Shown here: positions 46,701 through 57,600 of the stretch, piece after piece | Position numbering within the stretch: position 1 is the first letter of the stretch | How the letters are laid out: every line of letters begins with the position of its first letter | From: Flavobacterium lipolyticum | GTDB taxonomy: Bacteria > Bacteroidota > Bacteroidia > Flavobacteriales > Flavobacteriaceae | Length of the DNA: 64,000 nt | Assembly (NCBI RefSeq): GCF_020905335.1 | Contig: NZ_JAJJMN010000002.1 | Location: 1-64,000 of the forward strand | Reading direction: 5' to 3' | Notes under the pieces: model-generated | The model's database searches: none | Seen by the model: only the letters and a program-made list of their open reading frames with translations | Told to the model about the DNA's origin: nothing | Translations under genes and position numbers: made by a program

Positions 46701-48636
46701 TTCATCGGATGTTTCATTACACCTAAATATCAGATACAATAGCAATCGTTATGATACAGCATCGCTGAGACAGCTGGTAAATCATATTGATACTGTAATC
46801 AAGGCGTTTGTACAAAACGCGGATCAGTCTTTAACAGCATTGGATTATGTATCGGAAGAAGAAAAACACAAACAGTTGTTCACCTTCAATGATACAGCAG
46901 CAGTATATCCGAAGGAAAAGACAATTGTAGACTTGTTTGAAGAGCAGGTTGCAAAGACACCGGATCATGTAGCCATAGTTTTTGAGAATACAGAACTGAC
47001 CTACGGGGAGCTTAATGAGCGATCCAATCAGTTGGCGCATTACTTAATGGATAATTACAGCATTCAGCCGGATGATCTGATAGGGATACAATTGGAGCGA
47101 AGCGAGTGGATGATTGTGTCGATACTGGGTGTGTTAAAATCGGGAGGAGCTTATGTTCCTATTGATCCGCAATACCCTCAGGAAAGAATAGACTATATAA
47201 AAGAAGATACTCAGTGCAAGGTTTGTCTGGATGAGCAAGAGTTAAACAAGTTCAAAGAAAACCAGGAACGTTATGCTAAAGACTTAGAGACTCGCACGGC
47301 TAAAAGCGATCATTTGGCTTATGTGATCTATACTTCAGGTTCGACAGGAAATCCGAAAGGAGTCATGATTGAGCATAAGAATGCATATTCTTTTATTCAA
47401 TGGAGTCATGATGAATTTAAAAACTCTGATTTTGACACCGTTTTATTCACCACCTCACTGAATTTCGATTTATCGGTTTTTGAGATCTTTCATCCGCTGA
47501 CAAGAGGTAAGGAGTTGAAGGTTCTTAAAGATGGCTTATCGATCCCTGGGAATTTAAATTCAGGGAAAAAACTTCTGATTAATACGGTTCCAAGTGTTGT
47601 GGGTGCATTGCTTCAGCAAGGGATGAGTTTTGAGTCTGTTTCGGTATTAAATATGGCCGGAGAGCCGATTCCTTCTAATTATAAGAAAGAGTTAAAAGGA
47701 AAAGTAAAAGAGATACGAAACTTGTACGGACCATCTGAAGACACAACTTACACGACAGTTTTCAGAGTAGATAAAGATGATCTTGATCTGATTGGTAAAC
47801 CAATTTCTAATACAGAGCTCTACATTTTAAACAGCAAAGAGGAATTACAGCCGATAGGAGTAGTCGGAGAGATTTGCATAAGTGGAAACGGTTTGGCCAG
47901 AGGTTATTTAAACCAGGAAGGGTTAACTAGAGAGAAGTTTATAGCAAATCCTTTTAAAGCAGGAGAACGTCTGTACAAAACAGGCGATTTGGGTCGTTGG
48001 CTACCCGATGGCAACATCGAGTTCATAGGGAGAAAAGACGATCAGGTAAAAATAAGAGGGTATAGGATAGAGCTTGGAGAGATAGAGCATGCTTTAGTAA
48101 AACATGAAGCTGTAAGTCAGGCAGTTGTTTTAGCCAAAGAGAACGAGTTGGGAGAGAAAGAACTCGTAGCGTATATCGTTTCTGATATTGAGCAAAACAC
48201 AAGCGATTTAAGAGTTTATTTAAAACAGTCGTTGCCGGAGTATATGCTTCCGACGCATTTTGTTCAACTCGAGGCTATCCCATTAACAGCCAATGGTAAA
48301 ATAGACAAAAAAGCATTACCGAATCCTGATGATGCGGGACTATCGAGTGGTGTTGAATATGTAGCGCCACGAAATGAGGTGGAAGCGAAACTGGTAAAGA
48401 TTTGGGAAGAAGTACTGGAAAGGGAAAACATTGGGGTCAATGATGACTTTTTTGCTCTTGGTGGCCACAGTTTAAAGGCTTTAAAAGTGATGTTTAGAAT
48501 TAGTAAGGAATTCAATATAGATGTTAAAGTTGCGGATTTGTTTCATACCTCTTCAATAGAAGGTTTTGCAATTCTTATTGCCTTTGCATTAAACAAGAAA
48601 AAAGATAAAATAAAAAGTAAAGAAGTCGATTTATGA
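40756..48636 (+). CDS. NRPS: TubC-C-A-T-E-C-A(Ala)-T
   Basis: The protein has 2626 residues: TubC-like docking (1-52), C (about 72-500), A (about 510-1025), T (GGDS near 1083), E (about 1132-1510, HHLVVDG near 1265), C of the post-epimerase type (about 1595-2030), A (about 2035-2525) and T (GGHS near 2570). The first A pocket reads D-A-K-N-A-G-V-D-I, which I cannot assign; its A10 motif reads NSKID rather than NGKID. The second reads D-L-F-N-N-A-L-T-Y, matching an alanine code. The first residue should be converted to the D form by the E domain. The first C domain has HHIISDD where HHxxxDG is expected. The end overlaps the next gene by ATGA. Confidence 0.95.
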   Translation: MDKLITQLLDNGIFLSVEQDRLKVKHNSDLMSDELLQQIKANKFELIAYLSAKDAYADYQDIMPIKRKGPFKLSSAQRRMWILSQFEASSVAYNLPESTYLNQDIEVENFKRAIDATIDRHEILRTVFREEESGEVRQWVLEREDLGFSIHSLDFREEDNKKDKVQAYIAADSHQTFDLVKGPLFRAALLQVEDEEYVFYFNMHHIISDDWSMEVLTKDVLKYYEAYQTGREPDLKELRIHYKDYCDWQLARLNEDSFDVHKIYWLDKFSGELPLVDLPGAKQRPHVKTYNGHGLVTYVDKETTDKLKEYTREKGSSLFMSLLASWNVLIYRYTGEKDIIIGTAVAGRVHANLEDQIGFYVNTLALRNEVNPEESFDSFYESLKEQTLKSYSHQMYPFDRLVEGLGLQRDMGRNPVFDISITYHNTTEIKGIEGLNHDVINQVSDNGFSKVKNDIELHFKEVGDYIHFKLIYNVDIYEREMIERLMIHFKRILNSLLSHPEQKISHIDYLSEKEKCELLVTFNDTAVAYPKDKTIVDLFEEQVERTPDNIAVVFGEKQQTYRELNEKSNQLAHYLRDNYDIQPDNLIGIQLDRSEWMIISILGVLKAGGAYVPIDPEYPSSRKEYIVNDTGLKLLITEASFIYDIDYYEGEVFAIDVEFDSENYGSEALSKFYTPGNLAYVIYTSGSTGKPKGVMVEHRSAVNLYWWYITSHEIDTNTRSLIVIPLGFDAASKNILAPLFRGGMLVMAPTGVFIPEVILSEILLKKVTLLNCVPSVFNSLLNSNNDSVNMLRSLKNLALGGEPLDIKPITRLFTEGSKCIVTNVYGPTEATDISISYIVSKADTRNSNIPIGKPINNVSVYVLDVNMQPVAIGVTGELYIGGVALARGYLNNTNLTQERFIVNPFATETDKSKGFTRLYKTGDLGRWLPDGNIEFIGRKDDQVKIRGHRIELGEIEYALSNHEEIKQGVVLARENESGEKELVAYIVSNVEQNASDLRTYLKQTLPEYMLPAHFVQLEAIPLTANSKIDKKALPDPGIAGLSSGVEYAAPGTEQEEVLVSVWSEVLKKEGISIKDSFYNLGGDSIKSIQVVARLKQLGYRLKVEHLLRTPILEELARLVELTTQVSDQSEVSGAVVLTPIQEWFFKSEEIQAHEYFNQSVLLYSKEELDSSILEKSIEDLTRHHDALRMVYKQNQGVWEQFNGAVSSNRCMIHFYDLRESEAAQAEMAQLGEALQSSINLSEGPLLKVAHFRLQDGDRLGLIVHHLVVDGVSWRILLEDLSSLYSGYKEGEKTALPAKTDSFQRWALLQKEYASGRKLEKERVYWQQVCDHQITGLAQDKAVEEGRAAVIDSSESFALDQHTTGLLQTRVHGVYNTEINDVLLTGLGLALKEVLSAARSVLQMEGHGREEIIDGVDISRTVGWFTTVYPFVLDVSGSGNEAAHLVAVKEALRRLPNKGIGYGILTHLSQERLESALVPEITFNYLGDFGVNVSNEEDSLFEYASEHMGSESSKENKMNTILDVSGMLVKGKLGISIRYSALRYDAATIKSLAGSYKKHLEFLIEELAKSKEQHLTPSDLTFQGLSGAELLELNADNTLEDVYELSPLQEGIYYHWLAEDSGSLYFEQTSYRVRAKVLDIEKLKGAYDDLTARHAVLRSSFRSEYAGRSLQIVRKEVASNFTYQKLDDEVQLGLIKQQDRERGFDLGSGSQMRLQVVDLSQGEYEFIWSHHHILMDGWCVSVLINDFNELLSAAIKGSTADLPPVIPYSNYINWLKTIDREHSLGYWEGNLKGYAAPAEIPFKTKALDTTYVECSERLDIGGAVFKQIDTLCTALGITHNTFMQGVWGYLLSRYNNTSDVVFGAVVSGRPADLAGVEDMIGLFSNTIPIRVKYDVDTTAADLLKMLQEQSIQGTSHHYMNLSEVQSQSEPGMDLINHIMIFENYAVKELENEGVFNSREEEALSIQAMEVFERTNYDFNIIVSSSDVSLHLNIRYNSNRYDTASLRQLVNHIDTVIKAFVQNADQSLTALDYVSEEEKHKQLFTFNDTAAVYPKEKTIVDLFEEQVAKTPDHVAIVFENTELTYGELNERSNQLAHYLMDNYSIQPDDLIGIQLERSEWMIVSILGVLKSGGAYVPIDPQYPQERIDYIKEDTQCKVCLDEQELNKFKENQERYAKDLETRTAKSDHLAYVIYTSGSTGNPKGVMIEHKNAYSFIQWSHDEFKNSDFDTVLFTTSLNFDLSVFEIFHPLTRGKELKVLKDGLSIPGNLNSGKKLLINTVPSVVGALLQQGMSFESVSVLNMAGEPIPSNYKKELKGKVKEIRNLYGPSEDTTYTTVFRVDKDDLDLIGKPISNTELYILNSKEELQPIGVVGEICISGNGLARGYLNQEGLTREKFIANPFKAGERLYKTGDLGRWLPDGNIEFIGRKDDQVKIRGYRIELGEIEHALVKHEAVSQAVVLAKENELGEKELVAYIVSDIEQNTSDLRVYLKQSLPEYMLPTHFVQLEAIPLTANGKIDKKALPNPDDAGLSSGVEYVAPRNEVEAKLVKIWEEVLERENIGVNDDFFALGGHSLKALKVMFRISKEFNIDVKVADLFHTSSIEGFAILIAFALNKKKDKIKSKEVDL
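43905..46900 (+). repeat. Scaffold repeat T-E-C, copy 2
   Basis: This T-E-C block runs from the start of the carrier domain (GGDS) to the linker before the next A domain. Long runs match the copies starting at 51725 and 56240 base for base. Confidence 0.88.
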
Positions 48637-51600
48637 TAAAGTTGATTCAAAAGATATTAGCAGCTGATATAGTATTAGATATTGTTGACGGGAAGCTTAA
48701 ATTATATTCAGAAAACGAAGTTGATTCAGAAATTTTAAATGAAATAAGAGCAAATAAAGAAGAGTTAACGCGCTATTTAATTCAAAGTAATATTGTTGAA
48801 GCATCGAGTACTCCGAGTGAGTCGATTTTTGCTGTTCCTTCTCAGCCGAGTTATTCCATTTCTAATGCCCAAAGAAGGTTATGGGTCTTAAGTCAGTTTG
48901 AAGGAGGTTCGTCCGCGTATAACATACCGGGAAGCACTTACCTGAGAGGAATCATTGAAATTGAAAACATCAGGCGGGCTATTGAGGCTACAATTGATCG
49001 CCATGAGATCTTACGAACCGTTTTCAGGGAAGAGGAATCGGGAGAGATCAGGCAATGGATACTTGAAAGGGAAGATTTAGGGTTTACGATCGATTATCAG
49101 GACTTTAGAGAAGAAGCTGATAAGCAAGAAAAAGCAGAAGCCTATATCGCAGCTGACTCCCATCAGGTATTTGATCTGGAAAAAGGACCTTTACTCAGAG
49201 CGGCCTTACTTCAGGTAGAGGAAGAGGAATATTGGTTCTACTTCAACATACACCATATTATTAGTGATGGCTGGTCAATGGAGGTATTAACCAAAGATAT
49301 ATTCAAATACTATGAAGCCTACAGGACAGGAAAAGAGCCTGATTTAAAAGAATTAGGAATCCAGTACAAGGATTATTCAGCCTGGCAGCTGGCTCAATTG
49401 GAACAGGAGTCATTTAAGGCGCATGGAGAATATTGGCTGGACAAACTCTCAGGAGAGCTGCCATTATTGGAGCTTCCAAGCAGCAAACAGCGACCAAAAC
49501 TAAAAACCTATAAAGGTCATAGCTTAGGCGCTTATCTTGACAAAGCAACAACAGCTAGGCTAAAGGGATATGTGCAGGAGAATGGCGGCAGTCTTTTCAT
49601 GGGCTTACTGGCCTCATGGAAGGTGTTACTATACCGTTATACCGCTCAGCAGGATATCATCGTAGGAATTCCGGTAGCAGGTAGAGATCATGCTGATCTG
49701 GAAGACCAGATCGGTTTTTATGTAAACACACTGGCTTTAAGAAACAGGGTTAATCCTCAGGAAAGTTTTGACGGTTTTTACCAGTCTGTAAAAGAGCATA
49801 CTTTAAAGAGCTATAACCACCAGATGTATCCTTTTGATCGATTGGTGGAAGATTTAAATCTTCAAAGAGATACAAGCAGAAGTGCGGTATTTGATGTCAT
49901 GCTTACTGTTAATAATGACGAAAGAATTGCAGGAGTTGAAATATCAGAAGAGGTTTTAAATCAAGTAGTTGATCAGGGTTATAGCACTGCAAAATTTGAT
50001 ATAGAGATTACTTTTCAGGAGGTGGGCGATTGCCTGTCCTTGAACTTAATATTCAACTCGGATGTGTACGAGAAGGAGATGGTTGAAGGACTGATAGGGC
50101 ATTACAAGCAGTTGTTAAATGGGCTGTTGGAAACCCCTGAAGAGAAAATAGCACAAATAGATTATGTATCGGAAGAAGAGAAACACAAACTGCTGTTTAC
50201 CTTCAATGATACAACAGCAGCTTATCCGAAGGACAAGACAATTGTAGATTTAATTGAAGAGCAAGTAGAAAAGACACCGGATAACATCGCCATAGTCTTT
50301 GAGAATACAGAACTGACTTACAGAGAGCTTAATGAGCGATCCAATCAGTTGGCGCATTACCTAATAGAAAATTACAACATTCAGCCTGATGATCTGATAG
50401 GGATACAATTGGAGCGAAGCGAGTGGATGATTGTGTCGATACTGGGTGTGTTAAAATCAGGAGGAGCTTATGTTCCTATTGATCCGCAATACCCTCAGGA
50501 AAGAATAGACTATATTAAAGAAGATACACAGTGTAAGGTTTGTCTGGATGAGCAAGAGTTAAGCAGGTTCAAAGAAAACCAGGAACGTTATGCTAAAGAT
50601 GTAGAGACTCGCATGGCTAAAAGCGATCATTTGGCTTATGTGATCTATACCTCAGGTTCGACAGGGAATCCAAAAGGAGTCATGGTGAGTCATCAAAACT
50701 TGACGAATAAATTAATTGAAGAGAAAACCCTATTATCAATAGATAATGAAAGCATTAGTTATTGTCTAACTAATTATGTTTTTGATGTTTCTCTATTAGA
50801 AATATTTCTGGTGTTAATCGCAGGAGGAACAACTGTTGCTTCGGCAGGGAATATTGTTAATAATGCACAGGCAGCAATTAGAACGATAATAGATCGCAAA
50901 GTCACGATTTTGCAAGGAACACCCACGTATTTTGCTCAATTCGTATCAGAGTTAACACAAGAGACAGCTAAGGAATTGAATAAGTTCTTAAGGACGATAG
51001 CTATGGGAGGAGAGTCACTTAATGCGAATTTAGTTAAAAGCATAAAAGAACTCCTGCCAGACGTTAAATTAAATAACCATTATGGGCCTACTGAAATTAC
51101 GATAGATGCAATCGTAAATAAAGATGTAAGCTCATTTGAAGCCAATATTATAGGCAGACCGCTTGGAAACACGATTGTCTATATTTTAGACGAGCATCAA
51201 AAATTGGTTGCGGTCAATGTTACGGGTGAAATTGTGATTTCAGGTCAATCGGTTGCTCAAGGTTATTTAAACCAGGAAGCGTTAAGTCAGGAGAAGTTTG
51301 TAGCAAATCCTTTTAAAGCGGGAGAGCGTCTGTACAAAACAGGCGATTTGGGTCGTTGGCTACCTGATGGGAGCATTGAGTTCATAGGGAGAAAAGACGA
51401 TCAGGTAAAGATTAGGGGGTACCGAATAGAACTTGGAGAGATAGAGCATGCTTTAGTAAAACATGAAGCTGTAAGTCAGGTAGTAGTTTTAGCCAGAGAG
51501 AACGAGTCAGCAGAGAAAGAACTTGTAGCGTATATTGTTTCTAATGTCGAGCAGAACGCAAGTGATTTACGAGCTTATTTAAAACAGTCGCTGCCGGAGT

Positions 51601-54600
51601 ATATGCTTCCGGCGTACTTTGTTCAACTCGAAGTCATCCCATTAACGGCTAATGGTAAAATAGACAAAAAAGCATTACCGAACCCTGAAGCTATGGGACT
51701 ATCGAGTGGTGTTGAATATGTAGCGCCGGTAACAGAACAGGAAAAGGTTTTAGTTTCGGTATGGTCAGCTGTATTGAAAAAAGAAGGCATCGGTATCAAG
51801 GATAGTTTTTACAATCTTGGTGGCGATTCCATCAAGTCAATTCAGGTGGTAGCCCGATTAAAACAACAGGGTTACAGACTTAAAGTTGAGCATTTGTTGA
51901 GCACACCGGTACTGGAAGAGCTGGCAGGGTTAATGGAGCTGACCACCCAGGTTAGCGATCAAAGTGAAGTGAGCGGTGCTGTTGTGCTGACCCCAATCCA
52001 GGAATGGTTTTTCAAATCAGAGGAGATAACAGCACATGAGTACTTCAATCAATCTGTTTTATTGTATAGTAAGGAGGAGCTGGATGGCAGTATACTGGAG
52101 AAGAGTATAGAAGATTTGACGAGGCATCACGATGCCCTTCGTATGGTTTATAAACAGAATCAGGGAGTATGGGAGCAGTTTAATGGAGCTGTAAGCTCCA
52201 ATCACTGTATGATTCACTTCTATGACTTAAGAGAATCAGAAAATGCTCAGGCTGAGATGGCACAACTAGGCGAAGCCCTGCAATCAAGTATCAACTTGTC
52301 TGAAGGTCCATTGTTGAGGGTAGCACATTTCAGGCTAAAAGACGGAGACCGTTTGGGTCTGATTGTTCATCACCTGGTGGTGGATGGCGTTTCCTGGCGT
52401 ATACTTTTAGAAGATTTGTCGAGTCTGTATTCCGGTTATAAGGAAGGTGAAAAAATAGCCTTACCGGCAAAGACCGATTCTTTTCAGCGATGGGCTTTGC
52501 TTCAAAAGGAATATGCATCAGGCAGCAAACTTGAAAAGGAGCGTGTTTACTGGCAGCAGGTTTGTGATCATCAGATTGCAGGCTTGGCGCAGGATAAAAT
52601 GGTAGAAGAAGGTCGTGCAGCTGTAATTGATTCTTCGGAATCTTTCGCTTTGGATCAGCATACCACCGGGCTTTTGCAAACCCGTGTTCACGGAGTTTAT
52701 AACACAGAGATAAACGATGTGTTACTGACAGGTCTTGGTTTAGCGCTGAAAGAAGTTTTGTCAGCGGCTAGAAGTGTCTTACAGATGGAGGGTCATGGAA
52801 GAGAGGAGATCATCGATGGAGTAGATATCAGCAGAACGGTTGGCTGGTTTACAACGGTTTATCCGTTTGTACTGGATGTATCGGGTTCTGGTAATGAAGC
52901 AGCACATTTAGTGGCAGTAAAAGAAGCTTTACGCCGTTTGCCTAATAAAGGAATTGGTTATGGAATTCTGACCCACTTAAGTCAGGAAAGACTTGAGAGT
53001 ACACTTATGCCGGAGATTACCTTTAATTATCTGGGCGATTTTGGTGTAAATGTATCCAATGAGGAAGATTCCTTGTTTGAATATGCCTCAGAGCATATGG
53101 GATCAGATACCTCTAAAGAGAATAAAATGAATACGATCCTTGATGTATCGGGGATGCTGGTAAAGGGGGAACTGGGTATATCGATCCGTTATTCAGCTTT
53201 GAGGTATGATGCGGCAACGATAAAAAGTCTGGCGGGATCTTACAAGAAACATTTGGAGTTTTTAATAGAGGAATTGGCTAAAAGCAAAGAGCAGTATCTG
53301 ACCCCATCGGATTTAACTTTCCAAGGATTGAGCGGGGCAGAGCTCTTAGAGCTTAACGCAGATAATACACTTGAGGATGTCTATGAGTTATCTCCTCTTC
53401 AGGAAGGCATCTACTACCACTGGCTGGCAGAAGATTCCGGCTCGCTTTATTTTGAGCAGACCTCCTATAGGGTACGGGTCAAAGTATTGGATATCGATAA
53501 ACTGGCTATTGCTTACCAGGGTTTAACAGCCAGACATGCTGTTTTGCGTACTAATTTTAGTACTGAATATGCAGGGAGATCTTTGCAAATTGTAAGGAAA
53601 GAGGTCCCGAATAATTTTACTTATCAGAAGCTTGATGACGAGGTACAGCTAGAGCTGATCAAGCAACAGGACAGGGAAAGAGGTTTCGATTTGGGCAGTG
53701 GTTCTCAGATGCGTCTGCATGTTGTCGATCTGTCGCAAGGGGAGTATGAGTTTATCTGGAGCTCTCATCATATCCTGATGGACGGTTGGTGTGTAAGTGT
53801 GCTTATCAATGACTTTAATGAGCTGTTGAGTGCCGCAATAAAAGGCAGTACAGCTGATCTGTCACCGGTAATGCCTTATTCCAATTATATCAATTGGTTG
53901 AAAACCATAGACAGAGAACATTCACTGGGTCACTGGAAGGAGTACCTTAAAGGTTATGCAGCACCGGCAGAGATTCCTTTCAAGACAAGAGCTGTAGACA
54001 CTACTTATGTCGAATACAGTGAACGCCTTGAAATAGGGGGAGCTGTGTTTAAGCAAGTAGACACGCTTTGCACCACTTTAGGCATTACCCACAACACTTT
54101 TATGCAAGGTGTATGGGGCTATTTATTATCACGTTACAACAACACGAGTGATGTGGTGTTTGGGGCTGTGGTATCAGGTCGTCCGGCCGATTTAGCGGGT
54201 GTTGAAGATATGATCGGACTGTTTAGTAATACTATTCCGGTCAGAATAAAGTACGATGTTGATACTACGGCTGCTGACCTGTTAAAAATGCTGCAAGAGC
54301 AATCGATACAAGGTACATCACATCATTATATGAACCTGTCAGAGGTTCAGTCACAGAGTGAACCGGGCATGGATCTGATGGATCATGTCATGATATTTGA
54401 GAACTATGCAGTAAAGGAACTGGAAAACGAAGGCGTATTCAATAGTCAGGAAGAAGAATTTATTTTAGAATCAATGGAAGTCATTGACCGAAGTAACTAT
54501 GATTTTAATATCTTAATTGCTCCCTCCCCCGTTTCATTAAACTTAAATATCAGATACAATAGCAATCGTTATGATACAAGATCATTAAAGCAGCTGGTAA

Positions 54601-57600
54601 ATGATATTGCTACCGTAATCAAGGCGTTTGCACAAAACGCGGATCAGTCTTTAACAGCATTGGATTATGTATCGGAAGAAGAGAAACACAAACAGTTGTT
54701 CACCTTCAATGATACAGTAGTAGCATATCCGAAGGACAAGACAATTGTAGACTTGTTTGAAGAGCAAGTAGAAAAGACACCGGATAACATCGCCATAGTC
54801 TTTGAGGATACAGAACTGACCTACAGGGAACTTAATGAGCGATCCAATCAGTTGGCGCATTACCTAATGGAAAATTACAACATTCAGCCGGATGATCTGA
54901 TAGGGATACAATTGGAGCGAAGTGAGTGGATGATTGTGGCGATACTGGGCGTATTAAAATCAGGAGGAGCTTATGTTCCGATCGATCCGGAGTACCCATC
55001 TTCCAGAAAGGAATATATTGTAAAAGACAGTGCTATAGCATTACTGATAACCGAGGCAGGCTTCATCTACGATATTGATTATTATGAAGGAGAAGTTTTT
55101 GCCATTGATGTAGAGTTTGATTCAGAGAATTATAGTTCAGAAACAGTATCGAAACGAGATGCATCGGATCATCTTGCCTATGTGATCTACACCTCAGGTT
55201 CTACGGGTAATCCCAAAGGAGTGATGGTAGAGCATCAGGCTATTGTTAATACTATTTTGTCACAAATAACTGATTTTAATGTAAATAGTGGAAGCAGGGC
55301 ACTTCAGTTTGCATCATTTTCATTTGATGCTTCTATTTCAGAAACATTTATCATTTTACTTTCGGGTGCTCGCTTATTTATTGCTACCGAATCACACCGT
55401 AAGGATCCGGATTTACTAGTATCCTTTATCAGGTCTAATGCAATTGATATTGCTACACTTTCTCCGTCAATTCTGAACAGAATAGAAATTAGTGAATTGA
55501 CAGGATTAAAGACACTTATCACAGCGGGAGAATCAGCTCAGTACGAAAAGGCTATTGATTACCTTAAATATGGCACGTATTACAATGCATACGGTCCAAC
55601 TGAAGCAAGTATTTGTGGAACGATATTTAAGCTGGACCACAGAGAAAAGATAGTAGCTGATAGTATTCCAATTGGTAAGCCTATTGGCAACACGCAGATT
55701 TATATTTTAAACGAAAAAGAAGAATTACAAGCTATAGGAGTAGTTGGAGAGATTTGTATAGGCGGTAATGGTTTAGCCCGAGGTTATTTAAATCAGGAAG
55801 GGTTAACTAGAGAGAAGTTCATAACAAATCCTTTTAAAGCGGGAGAGCGTCTGTACAAAACAGGCGATTTGGGTCGCTGGTTACCCGATGGCAACATCGA
55901 GTTCATAGGCCGAAAAGACGATCAGGTAAAAATAAGAGGACACAGGATAGAACTTGGAGAGATAGAACACGCTTTAGTCAAACATGAAGCTGTAAGTCAG
56001 GCAGTTGTTTTAGCCAGAGAGAACGAGTCAGCAGAGAAAGAACTTGTAGCGTATATTGTTTCTAATGTCGAGCAGAACACAAACGATTTACGAGCTTATT
56101 TAAAACAGTCGTTGCCGGAATATATGCTCCCAACGCATTTTGTTCAACTTGAGGCCATCCCATTAAACACTAGTGGCAAAATAGACAAAAAAGCATTACC
56201 GAACCCTGAGGCTATGGGACTATCGAGTGGTGTTGAATATGCAGCACCGGTAACAGAAAAGGAAAAGGTTTTAGTTTCGGTATGGTCAGCGGTATTAAAA
56301 AAAGAAGGCATCGGTATCAAGGATAGCTTTTACAATCTTGGTGGAGATTCCATCAAGTCAATTCAGGTGGTAGCCAGATTAAAACAACAGGGTTACAGAC
56401 TTAAAGTAGAGCATTTGTTAAGTACACCGGTACTGGGAGAGCTGGCAGGGTTAATGGAGTTGACCACCCAGGTTAGCGATCAAAGTGAAGTGAGCGGTGC
56501 TGTTGTGTTGACCCCAATCCAGGAATGGTTTTTCAAATCAGAGGAGATAAAAGCACATGAGTACTTCAATCAATCTGTTTTACTGTATAGTAAGGAGGAG
56601 TTGGATGGCAGTATACTGGAGAAGAGCATAGAAGATTTGACGAGGCATCACGATGCCCTTCGTATGGTTTATAAACAGAATCAGGGAGTATGGGAGCAGT
56701 TTAATGGAGCTGTAAGCTCCAATCGCTGCATGATTCACTTCTATGACTTAAGGGAATCAGAAGCTGCTCAGGCTGAGATGGCACAACTAGGGGAAGCCCT
56801 GCAATCAAGTATCAACTTGTCTGAAGGTCCATTGTTGAGGGTAGCACATTTCAGGCTAAAAGACGGAGACCGTTTGGGTCTGATTGTTCATCACCTGGTG
56901 GTGGATGGCGTTTCCTGGCGTATACTTTTAGAAGATTTATCGAGTCTGTATTCCGGTTATAAGGAAGGTGAAAAAACAGTCTTACCGGCAAAGACCGATT
57001 CTTTCCAGCGATGGGCTTTGCTTCAAAAGGAATATGCATCAGGCAGCAAGCTTGAAAAGGAGCGTGTTTACTGGCAGCAGGTTTGTGATCATCAGATTGC
57101 AGGCTTGGCGCAGGATAAAGCGGTAGAAGAAGGTCGTGCAGCTGTAATTGATTCTTCGGAATCTTTCGCTCTGGATCAGCATACCACAGGACTTTTGCAA
57201 ACCCGTGTTCACGGAGTTTATAACACAGAGATAAACGATGTGTTACTGACAGGTCTTGGTTTAGCGCTGAAAGAAGTTTTGTCAGCAGCTAGAAGTGTCT
57301 TACAGATGGAGGGTCATGGAAGAGAGGAGATCATCGATGGAGTAGATATCAGCAGAACGGTTGGCTGGTTTACAACGGTTTACCCGTTTGTACTGGATGT
57401 ATCGGGTTCTGGTAATGAAGCAGCGCATTTAGTGGCAGTAAAAGAAGCTTTACGCCGTTTGCCTAATAAAGGAATTGGTTATGGTATTCTGACCCACTTA
57501 AGTCAGGAAAGACTTGAGAGTACACTTGTGCCGGAGATTACCTTTAATTATTTGGGTGATTTTGGTGTAAATGTATCCAATGAGGAAGATTCCTTGTTTG

